Of a stretch of 38,190 bases of DNA, positions 1-9,630 are shown in pieces. The notes below the pieces were generated by a model that saw only the letters and a list, made by a program, of their open reading frames with translations, was not told the origin of the DNA and searched no databases. The stretch's first letter is position 1; each line of letters opens with the position of its first letter. Origin of the DNA: Annulohypoxylon bovei var. microspora (Eukaryota > Ascomycota > Sordariomycetes > Xylariales > Hypoxylaceae); assembly GCA_022836615.1 (NCBI GenBank), contig MU405426.1, positions 1 to 38,190 on the forward strand, in the 5' to 3' direction. Made by a program: the position numbers and the translations under genes.

Positions 1-1042
1 CGATGCGGTGTATATTAATAAAAAATTAAAAATTATTATAATGTTATACGTAAACGATTTTATTTTATTTAAAATAAATTAATGATTATTGATGGAGGGT
101 ATTATAATTTTAAAAATAGATATATTAATTATTCATCTTAGAAATATTAATTAATTTTTAAGCGTTTAAATTATAAGATTAAATCCAATAAAAAGCGTAT
201 AAATTAATTAAGAAATATATATTAAAAAAATATTTTATAAATTTAATTTTAACGAAATATAAAAACGATTTATTAAAACTTTTATTAATTAAATTAACTT
301 ATTATTCGTAATAAAAAACCTTAATTAAATAAATAATTATAATATTTACGAATTTATTTCATTAATTAAGAAATTTAATTTTTTAATTTATTTAATTAAA
401 TTAAACTTTAATTTTACCACATTTATATAAATAAAATTTATAAGTAATTTTTTATAAAAATATTTATTTAAAGTAAAAAAAATACTTAAATATTTAATTA
501 ACGCACATAACCGATTTATTTATTATTAAACATTAAATTAAAATTATTTTTATTAAAAACATAATAAATTAAAATTATTTAAAATAATTAATATAAATTT
601 AACCGGTAACATAAATTTTAAAAAATTAACCACCGAAATTATGTTTTTTATAAGCGGTAACTTTATTTTATGGTCATTGAAATTATAATTAATTATTAAT
701 AAAAGGATTTTAAAAATAAAATTCATTAAATTAAATGAAATTATTAATAATATAACTTAAATATATAAATTTTTCTAAAAATTTAAATAAATATTACTTA
801 AACCGATTTATTTATTAAAAAATAATATTAAAACCATTAAATGATCTGAAAAAACAATTATTAATAAAAAAAATTAATATATACGAATATAATACTTTTA
901 TATATAATAAAAAATTTATAATAAAAACGTAAAAATAAAATATATAAAATTAAACGAAAACTTCGTTAATAAATTCATTAAACCTTTAATAATTAAAAAA
1001 CATAACAAGTTTTATAAAATGTTAAAATTTAAAAAGTTTTAA
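1..1042 (+). mobile_element. Ty1/copia retrotransposon pol remnant, 5' cut by window edge, RIP-degraded
   Basis: Frame 2 read through stop codons matches the C-terminal part of a copia-type Pol. At about 2-72 is the reverse transcriptase catalytic block, with YVND where YVDD is expected. Next comes the block just downstream of the catalytic motif (about 200-290), then the conserved YL...R(V/I)LRYL-like stretch (about 473-530, reading VKKILKYL). An RNase H-like stretch resembling the WAGD...R.STSGY...ISW region is at about 599-690, and the terminal ADxxTKPL-like stretch is at about 950-1010 (reading NKFIKPL). All blocks lie in the same frame, so decay is by point mutation, giving stops and K/I/N-rich replacements, without detected indels. 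The reading frame ends at TAA near 1042. The 5' part (gag, integrase, early RT) lies outside the window, and no LTR pair can be shown. Confidence 0.8.
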
Positions 1043-2033
1043 ATAAAATTTATATTAATAAATAAATTTTTATTAAATAAACTTTTAATAAATACATTAA
1101 GTTTATTTATTATTATTAAATAAATTCATTATTCGTAAATAACATTTATTTAATTAAAAGAAAATGTTAATAAATTAAAAGCTTTATTTATATTTTATTA
1201 CATGTTTTATCACGTGTAATTTATAAATAAAACATAATAATTAAATAAAGAAATAAAAAGATTTTTATTATTAAAAATAATTAATATAAAAGCATTTAAA
1301 ATTTATTTATACGGGTATAAGTTTAATTTATTTTTAATAACTTAATTATGATTTTAATAATACACATTAATTATTAATTTATTTACGTGAAAAGTTTTTT
1401 ATTAATGTTATAAATTTTAATTAATTTTATATAAAGTTTCGTAATTTATTTTTAATATTTAAAACGCGGTTAATTTCGATTAAATATTTCGTGTTAAATT
1501 TTATTAATTTTATTAATTAATATTATGTAAATTTCGCATATAACGTAAGTTTAATTAAAAAATAAATAAACTTAATTAAAATAATGTTAATATTTAACGA
1601 AATAAATTCGTACTTTAATAATATAAAGTTATAATTTAATAATATAACGTTATAATTTAATAATATAACGTTATAATTTAATTATATTAAATTATATTTT
1701 ATTAATATTAAATTAATTATATTTAAAGTATAAGTTAATTAAATAAAAATATATATTATTATTTAAAACGATAATTAAATTTTATTAAAAGGTTTAAAAT
1801 ATAAATAAAAAAAAATTATAATAATAAACTTATAAAAAAACGAAATAAAAAATATATCACGAAATAATAAGTTTTATTCGATTACTTTTAAAATTAAATT
1901 ATATAATGTTTATTTTATTATAATTTATTTATTTTAATTTAAAAATAAAAAAAAAAAAATTAAAAACGGGGAAAACTTTTAATCGAAGCGTTAAGGTATT
2001 ATTAAATTATTATTTCTTTTTTAATATATTAAT
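1043..2033. other. AT-rich RIP-mutated spacer without coding traces
   Basis: Between the end of the copia pol remnant and the gypsy element I see no coding trace. The stretch is almost pure A/T, and the few cytosines left are mostly followed by G. It probably includes the 3' untranslated part and LTR of the copia element, but no second LTR copy is present to prove that. A short tandem palindromic repeat lies at 1617-1679. Confidence 0.6.
1617..1679. repeat. Three tandem 21-bp units, each palindromic
   Basis: Three consecutive 21-bp units begin at 1617, 1638 and 1659. Units 2 and 3 are identical and unit 1 differs at one position. The core around AACGTT is a perfect 20-bp inverted repeat spanning adjacent halves of the unit, so each unit could fold as a hairpin. 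It sits in RIP-degraded spacer. Confidence 0.75.
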
Positions 2034-2038
2034 ATATA
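2034..2038. repeat. 5-bp target-site duplication, left copy (ATATA)
   Basis: ATATA lies immediately before the 5' LTR start (TG at 2039). The same five bases occur at 7709-7713, directly after the CA end of the 3' LTR. Five-base duplications are normal for Ty3/gypsy integration. The sequence is AT-rich in AT-rich surroundings, so the support comes mainly from its exact position. Confidence 0.6.
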
Positions 2039-2350
2039 TGTTACGGGTTAAGGACCCGGAAAGTTAATTAAAGTAAAAATTAACGTGAGCTTATATTATG
2101 GTTATAAATGTAATAAACGTGGGTTTTTATAATGAAATTATTAATAACTTTAAATAAGTTATAAAAGTTATTAAAATACGTATAAAAGGGGTTTTTACGT
2201 TAATTAACTTGATTTATATTTTTAAGCATAAATATTATAACTTTAAAAACGAAGGGTTATTATTTTTTTCTTTTTTTTTTATTAATGAAAATAATTTTAT
2301 TTTTAACTTTATATAATATAAATTTATCGTTATTTATAAGAATTGTTTTA
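2039..2350 (+). repeat. 5' LTR of the gypsy element (312 bp)
   Basis: It begins TGTTACGGGT and aligns without gaps to 7397-7708. In the parts I aligned base by base the differences are transitions. Its right end reads TA where the 3' copy reads CA, a RIP-type change. Confidence 0.9.
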
Positions 2351-3391
2351 TATTTTTATTAATTATTTTTTAATTAATAAAAGTTTTTAAAAAAGCGTTT
2401 ATTGCGTTAAATGATAGTTTAATACATAAACATCTTTTAAATAATAAATGATTAAAATTTTATAATATTTATCGTTTTTTATTAACACGATTTAAATATA
2501 TATAAACTTTTCGATAACTTTTTTAATAACTTTATAATCAATTTATTAAGTAACTTTAATTTATTTTACGAAATTAAAGAAATGATTTTAATTAAAAATA
2601 AATGTTTAATTTAAATTAATGAATAAAAGGATTTTTTAATATATGTGGTTATATTAAATTTTTTTATTTCGGAAAATATAATATATTTCGGATCGGAAAA
2701 AAATAAATGTTTAAAGATTATGTTTTTAATTTTAATTAAAAAACGGCAATGTTTAATATAATAATTTAATATAAAAAGGTTTAATGGGTTATATAATAAT
2801 AAAGCTTTTATTTAAGTTTTAATTAAAAAATTTAAAAATAAATAATTAATTTAAGCCGTTTATTAAAACTTAATTAAAATGCGTTAAGGTGTTTTTTAAT
2901 ATTTCGGCGATTTTTTTATTAATTTTAAAAGTAAGTTAATTTTAATTAATGGGTTAAATTAAAAAGGGGAAAATAAGATTAATTATATTAATGTGGGGTT
3001 AAATAATAAATTAAAGAATGTTTTTATGGTAAAAAAGTTAAATAAAAAAGATTATAATAAATGGGTGGTTAAGGTTAATAACGTAACGGTTAAAATGGAA
3101 AAGGCATTAAATTATAAAAAAAAAAACAATTATTTTATAATTATTTAATATAAAGGAACATTTAATTAAAAGGTTATTAACTTTATTAATATAATAATTA
3201 TTTAAGAATAAAAATTAAAATTCAACGAGGACGGAAATATGGTTATAAGTGGGGTAAATTATATAATTTTAATTATTACGATAATTATAACGATGAATTA
3301 AATAAATGGTTTACGTTAAAATGATAATAATTTATTAAAGGTATAATGAAAGTTAAATTAAAAGTTTAAGAAATTTAAAAAAAAAGGTAAA

Positions 3392-3433
3392 TGTGTTTAT
3401 TATATGAAAATAAGGTATTTTATAATAATTTGC
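3392..3433 (+). pseudogene. gag zinc-knuckle (CCHC) remnant
   Basis: In frame 2 these 14 codons keep the CX2CX4HX4C spacing of a retroviral-type nucleocapsid knuckle. The first and last Cys survive; the second Cys and the His have both become Tyr, which a single G-to-A (TGY to TAY) or C-to-T (CAY to TAY) change explains. The upstream region 2400-3390 is presumably the rest of gag, and frame 2 stays protein-like to about 3600. The protein would package element RNA; here it is dead. Confidence 0.65.
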
Positions 3434-3849
3434 TTATTATTTTAAGTTATATTTTAATTAAATTACGGTAACGGAAACGGCATGTTACGAATGGTTATTA
3501 TAGAAGCTTAAAATAATCGGAATGTTAAAAATGATTACGAATTATTAAAGTGCTTGGAAAATGAGTAATTTTTAAACGAAGTTACGCTTAAAGGTTAATA
3601 TTAAGATTTATAAATATTAAGGAAATTTTAAATAAAATGTATATTATTTTTTTTTTAATTAAAACCTTATTAAACGGATAAAAGTTTATTAATATATTTA
3701 TAAATTTAAAATGTTTAATATATTTAACATTTAATAAAAGATTTATACGATAAATAAAATTATCGCGTATATTTATTTAAAAGAAAAAATTAAAATTAAT
3801 TAAAAATAAGGAATTTTATATGATTAATATGTTTATATATGTGAAAATT

Positions 3850-6800
3850 AATATAAATGGTAAAAAAGAACGAATATAAGGTTATATTATTTCGGATTTT
3901 ACGTTTTTTTTAATATTAAGAAAATTATGGATGGAATAAAACGATGTTATTTATAAAACGAAAAAGAAGTTAATTAAAATAAATTTAAAAAAACATGGTT
4001 TAATAATATATAAAAAAAGTTAAAATATTATTTAAATATTTCATGACGTTAAAATAAAATATTTATAAGTTAAGGAAATTAAATATGTAATAAAAAATAT
4101 GTTTTTAACATTTATGACCCGGGAAAAAAAACGTTAATATAAAAAAAACGGCGAAAATGTTTAAATCTTTAATGTTATTATGTAAAATATTAATATCGCA
4201 TTAAAAAAAAAGGAAAAGTTTATAATTAATTAAATTTAAAAAACGTTATTTAATGAATTAAAGGATTAAATTAAAAATTTCTTAAATAATAAAGGTATAA
4301 CGTTATTATTATTAAAGTTAAAATTAAATATTAAAGTTAACTTATAAAAAAATAATTAAAATAAAAAAAAAAAGGTTTTATGAAAATCTTTATATGGTAT
4401 ATTAAAAGAAAAGCTTTTAATGTTACGAAAAATCTTAATAAACTTATTAAATAAAAGGTGAATTAAGGTTAATAATTCATTAAAAAAAACATTAATATTA
4501 TTTATAAAGAAATTAAAAAATGGCTTTTAGTTTTATGTAAATTATAAGGTTTTTAACGTTATTTTAACATGCGATCGTTACTTATTATTATTAATTAAAG
4601 AAATCTTATAATCTTTTTATAAAGTTAAATGGTTAATTAAAGTTAACGTTAAAGTTATATTTTATAAGTTATGGATAAAAGAAAAAGATGAATGGAAAAT
4701 TATTTTTCGTACTTGATTTAAAGTTTTCGAATAATTAATTACACCTTTTAAATTATGCGGGGCGTTAACGGCGTTTTAATGTTATATTAATAAAACTTTA
4801 TCCGACTTTTTAAATAATTATTATTTAATATATGTGGATAACGTGGTAATTTATTTAAATGGGTTTTATAAAAATTATATAAATAAGGTTAAAACGGTGT
4901 TAAAACGTTTCGGCAACGTTAATTTAAAGTTAAATTTTTTTAAATGCCTTTTTATCGTAAAGGAAATTAAATACTTAAACTTTATCGTTACGGTGGAAAA
5001 AAAGATTAAGGTAAATTTCGATAAAGTTATAATTATTAAAGGGTGGGAACCACTTATAAATGTATAAAAAGTTCGTAACTTTTTAAAGTTTACGAATTTT
5101 TATAAAATATTTATTAAAGGATTTAATAAATTAATTGCTTTTTTAATTATTTTAATGAAAAAAAGGGTTTTCTTTAAATAAAAGCAAGAAATAAATGTAA
5201 TGTTCGAAAAATTAAAACATTTATTTATTATTACATCGATTTTAATTTATTAAAACTTTAATTAAAAAATATATTTAAAAGCGGATTATTTAAAGTAAAT
5301 TTTAAAAGCTTATTTTTTATAAAAAAATTATAATAAGATATTAAAACTTGTGGTTTATTATTTAATAAAATTATTATTAATTAAATGTAATTATAAAATA
5401 TATAATAAAGAGTTTTTAACGATTATTAAGTTAATAAAAGCATGGTAAAAGGAATTACGGGGGGTGGTAAAACCTTTTACGATTTTTATAAATTATAAGA
5501 ATTTAAAATATTTTATAATTACTTGTAAATTAAATAAACGTTAAATATATTAAAGGTAAATTTTATTAAAATTTAATTTTATTATAAAATATCGGGTTAA
5601 TAAAAAAATAAAACGATTTGATACTTTATTAAAACGAGGTTAAAATATCCCGGTAAATTAAAAAAACGAAAAAGTGGTAAATCGTATGTAACGTTTATTT
5701 AAATAAAAATAATTATTTTTAATAAAAACGACGGTGATAAATATTTAAATGTTTTTAACGAATGTTATTAAAGTGTTAAAAAAGGGGGTAATATTAGATT
5801 AAAGCTTTATAATTATATTTATTAAAAAAAGAATTTTTTATAACGAAGATTTATAAGCTTTATAAAATTAAAAAATCGTTAAAAATATAAACTTTAAAAC
5901 GATTTATGAAGTTATTAATAAAAGTAATCGTTATTTTTTATTAACTTTTAAAGATTATAAAGTTTTAATTATTAAATGTAACTTAAATAATAAAAGAATT
6001 ATGTTATTTAAAGAACGAACGTGGATATTAAATTAAAAGCTTTTTAAAACGGTTATAATTCAAAATGTCCATGATTCCCATGTCACGGGTTACTTAAAAA
6101 AGGATAATATTATTACGATTATTTTAAAGTTTTTTTATTAATTAATTATAAAATAAAATATACGGAAGTTTTATAAAAATTACGATGTTTATAATTAAGT
6201 TTATGTTTAACGAACTTAATGAAAAAGGTTATTAAAACCTTTACTTATTTTTAATTATTATTTTTTAAAGTTATTCATTAATTTTATAATAAAAATGTTA
6301 ATAAAAAAAAAAAAAAACCCCCGGTATTTAATAATGGTTATTTATTAATTATTAAAATGGGTTTTATTAAAAGTAATAAATACCATGGAAGTTAAAGTGT
6401 ATGCCATAAAGTTTATGTATATTTATATTAAATATCACGGCTTTTTTATGGTAATAATATTAAACCGAAGAAATAATTAAATGAACGTATTTTAAATAAA
6501 ACTTTGCGAATTAATAAGGGTGGTATAACGTTTATTTATTATTTTTAATTTAAAAATTAATAAGTTCATAAAAAAGATGAATTAAAAAATATAAGTATAT
6601 TTGCGGTGTTTTTTAATTTACGCATAATTTAATTAATTAAAAATGTTATTTACAACGATAATAACGATTAATAATTGGAATATAATGGCCGGGTTAAACC
6701 CTTTTTATATAATGTATAAATACCACGTATACTCGATTAAACAAATCATTAATAAAGTTTTAAACAAGTCATTTAAAAAACAACGGGTCGTAGATTTTAT

Positions 6801-7290
6801 AATTAAAATTAAAAAAGTTAACGAATATATTTAAATTACCATGGTTATAATTTAAAAATATATAAAATGTATAATAAATTAATTTTAATTAAAAGGCTTT
6901 AAATATAAAGTAAACGATAAAGTTTAATTAAATTTAAAAAATATTATAACATTATAATTTAAAAAGAAATTCTTTTAATTACACGCGAAATATAAGGTAA
7001 TTAAAGTAATTAACCTTTATGTGGTAAAATTAAACGTATTTACGAAAATTTAATTACGATTTCATATTAAATTATTTAAGCCGGCAATTATAAACTTATT
7101 ATTATTTTAAATATAAAACGACGTTTAACCATTACCTTTTATTAATTAAAACGGCGAAAACCCCGAATACATTATTAAAGAAATTTTACGATTAAAAAGT
7201 AAACGTAAAGGACGGGGTGTACGTAAAATGGTATTAATTAAATGGAAAAGTTACGTAAAATTAACGTAAAAACTTTAAGAAAAATTAAAA
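3850..7290 (+). pseudogene. gypsy pol pseudogene: protease, RT, RNase H, integrase, chromodomain
   Basis: All recognisable domains are in frame 1 with no detected indel. Protease C-terminal part, about 3850-3990: a degraded version of the family's ILGxPW block. Reverse transcriptase, about 4390-5130: a block near 4441-4560 resembles the family's LFVKKxxGGxRFxVDYRxLN consensus, and the catalytic motif reads YVDN at 4831-4842. RNase H, about 5270-5560, keeps a YNKEFLTII stretch like the family's YDKELLAI. Integrase, about 6060-6836, runs from the HHCC-type N-terminal region to the NPFYxxYxYH-like block near 6685. Chromodomain, about 7165-7290, keeps VLIKWKSY like the family's YLVKWKGY. Many in-frame stops remain, several at former Trp positions. 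Confidence 0.9.
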
Positions 7291-7381
7291 AATATAAAAA
7301 CTTTAAAAATGTTTTATTAATAATTTAAAGTAAGAAATGGGGTAAACGAAGAAGCCCTTATAATTATAAGCCTTAAAAAAC

Positions 7382-7393
7382 GGGGGAAAAAGG
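7382..7393 (+). other. Polypurine tract (plus-strand primer site)
   Basis: An uninterrupted purine run of twelve bases (GGGGGAAAAAGG) ends three bases before the 3' LTR. That is the position and composition expected of the primer for plus-strand DNA synthesis. Confidence 0.75.
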
Positions 7394-7396
7394 TAT

Positions 7397-7708
7397 TATT
7401 ACGGGTCGAAAACTTAAAAAATTAATTAAAATAAAAATTAACGTAAACTTACATTATGGTTATAAACGTAATAAACATGGATTTTTATAATAAAATTATT
7501 AATAACTTTAAATAAATTATAAAAGTTATTAAAATATATATAAAAAAGGTTTTTACGTTAATTAATTTAATTTATACTTTTAAACATAAATATTATAACC
7601 TTAAAAATGAAAAATTATTACTTTTTTTTTTTTTTTTTATTAATAAAAATAATTTTATTTTTAATTTTATATAACATAAGTTTACCATTGCTTATAAAAA
7701 CCGTTTCA
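7397..7708 (+). repeat. 3' LTR of the gypsy element (312 bp)
   Basis: The same length as the 5' LTR. It starts TATTACGGGT (TG changed to TA) and ends TTCA, followed by ATATA. Each LTR keeps bases the other has lost, so both were mutated independently after insertion. Confidence 0.9.
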
Positions 7709-7713
7709 ATATA
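7709..7713. repeat. 5-bp target-site duplication, right copy (ATATA)
   Basis: Matches 2034-2038 and directly abuts the CA end of the 3' LTR. Confidence 0.6.
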
Positions 7714-8475
7714 TTTTAAAATAAAATTTAATAATTTAATACGTGCGGAGCGGAATGAAATTAATAAAAGTGGTTTTTTATTATTAAATAATAAATTAAT
7801 AATTAATGGTAAATTGTTTTATTAATTTAAAGTTATTTTTATTTTTATTTTTAAAATTTAATAAAAATTTATTTATTTTTTTCGTTAAATGCGAATAAAG
7901 TTTCGGAAAACGCGTTTCGATTTTATTTATTTAATAAAGTAAATAACGTTATATATATTTAAAAAAAAAAATTAATATTTAATTCGGTAATTACGGTAAC
8001 CGTTATTAAATTAAATAAAAAATAAATTACGGCGAAATTATAATCGTTAATTTTAATAAAAGCGTGTAAATGTTTTAATACGATAAATTAAATAAAGAAT
8101 TTCGTATATATTTTCGTATTTATTATAATATATATTTAAAATCGATTTAATAATTAAAATAAATTTAATAAGTTATACGGCGAACGTGTAATATAATTAA
8201 TTAATAATAAATAATTTAAATAATTATTAAAAAAAAAAAAAAAGTTTTTTTTTAATAAATTTTCGTTAATAACGTATATTTAATATTTAATAATATATAA
8301 TTAATATTTAATGCGAAAAATCCGGCTTTATAAATTCGAATTAATTTAACGAAATGATTTTTTTATTAAATAAAAAAAATATTATTAATATTATAATACC
8401 GCATTTTATGTTTTATAAATGTTTATATATTTTAAATTTATTATATTTTTATAATATATATCGGATATATATTAA
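7714..8475. other. AT-rich RIP-mutated spacer, no coding trace
   Basis: No protein-like frame is visible. From about 7850 to 8330 nearly every surviving cytosine is followed by guanine. The composition ends abruptly near 8480, where normal mixed-base sequence begins. Confidence 0.65.
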
Positions 8476-8780
8476 AGATACATATGTGGGGACAGTGGGG
8501 TATGTCATGTGACAGTGGGTCCATCTTTTCAAGGGTACCGTCGTACCTACCTAAGTACCTATGTACTTTGAAGACGTCAACCATGTAGCCGCGAACAAAA
8601 CATCATCTATGACGTATACTTATTCGTTCTTGCAAACAAATCTTCAGATGAACAAAACTTTATAGCGCTATTACATGATGTACCAGGTGTACCTACCTCG
8701 TAACTATGTAGTTATGTAATCGATATTAATAAAGAAGATGACGTAGGGAAGAAGCAGAGCATGCAGATAGGGAAATCGTT

Positions 8781-8787
8781 TATAAAT
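8781..8787 (+). promoter_or_regulatory. Probable TATA box of the small hydrophilic protein gene
   Basis: TATAAAT lies 127-133 bp upstream of the ATG at 8914 and is followed by a pyrimidine-rich, AC-rich leader typical of highly expressed fungal genes. The stretch 8480-8913 holds no gene and is taken as promoter; it has several TACCTA-type motifs. Confidence 0.5.
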
Positions 8788-8913
8788 CCAAGCTTCCATT
8801 CCTACCCTCAATCACAACTAACTGCCTACATCTTACGATCTCCTACCAGTTTCTTCTAGTGAAAAATCAAATTCCAATCTCACTCCTCAAATTAAAAACC
8901 ATACTCACTCACT

Positions 8914-9435
8914 ATGTCTGGTTACTCTAACGTCGGTCAAAGCTCCGTGTACGAGGACGGCGACCAAAAGAACCTCAAGAACTCCAAAGAACCAAGTCGT
9001 CCCCGATATGAGGAGGGTGTTGAGCATTCTCACCTTCCTAACGACTCCAGTAAGTTGTTTATCCTATCTTCACTACTCTAATTTTCTCCAGTATACTAAC
9101 CACTATTATTACAGAGGATGAACGATCCATCGCCAACCGTCTCGCCAACGAAGAGGTACCACACACAATTATCATCTACAATGAATCGTGAGCAAGAAGT
9201 TAACTGTTCCTAGCGTAAACTAAACCGCGAGGAACAAGATGACCCGGAAACCAAGGCTTTAAAGCAAGACCCGACTTTACCAGTAAGCCACCCCTGATCA
9301 CCATACTACAATGCCATCTACTTATTCCCATCACAGGCAAAATTACATGGCAACGAACCGTCCAAAGGCGCCAAGATAGATGCTGATCTGCAAGCGGAGG
9401 AGGAAGAGTATCTGAAGAGAAAGAACAAGAAATAA
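8914..9435 (+). CDS. Small hydrophilic hypothetical protein (114 aa, 4 exons)
   Basis: Model: exons 8914-9049, 9115-9155, 9214-9282 and 9337-9435, all introns GT-AG, total 345 nt in frame to TAA. Intron 1 carries a CTAAC branch site. The product is 114 residues, starts MSGYSNVGQ, is rich in Glu, Lys, Asp, Asn and Ser, has no Cys or Trp, no membrane segment and no signal peptide, and ends in a Lys-rich tail. The C-terminal part reads LHGNEPSKGAKIDADLQAEE, a style seen in short fungal proteins of unknown function, from memory only. The composition suggests a disordered, perhaps stress-related protein, but that is inference. It is the first gene beside the heterochromatin-like block, with its ATG only about 430 bp from the AT-rich edge, and converges with the CoA ligase gene 195 bp downstream. 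Confidence 0.8.
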
Positions 9436-9630
9436 ATACGAAACGTCGCAGACTCGAGATTCTTTGCGATTAGAATTTGCGGGACAATATAGCTTGTCTA
9501 TAGCTTGTCTATATATACACCATCAAACAAAATAGACTAATAATTCTTTAAGATTGAGTCTATCAGAATATATTCCAATGCGAACGTAATTCTAACGTGT
9601 CCACTGAACAATAGTATAGCACAGTACCCT

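Larger units (their letters stand above)
2039..7708 (+). mobile_element. Full-length Ty3/gypsy (chromovirus-type) LTR retrotransposon, RIP-inactivated
   Basis: A 5.67-kb element is bounded by two 312-bp LTRs (2039-2350 and 7397-7708), with a polypurine tract just before the 3' LTR and ATATA on both sides. Internal order on the plus strand is gag with a zinc-knuckle remnant, aspartic protease, reverse transcriptase, RNase H, integrase and chromodomain. This order, with integrase after RNase H and a terminal chromodomain, defines Ty3/gypsy chromoviruses. Tryptophan codons have become stops and many residues have drifted to K, N, I, Y and F, as expected from C-to-T and G-to-A mutation. The element cannot encode a working protein. 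No primer-binding site could be recognised after the 5' LTR. Confidence 0.93.
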
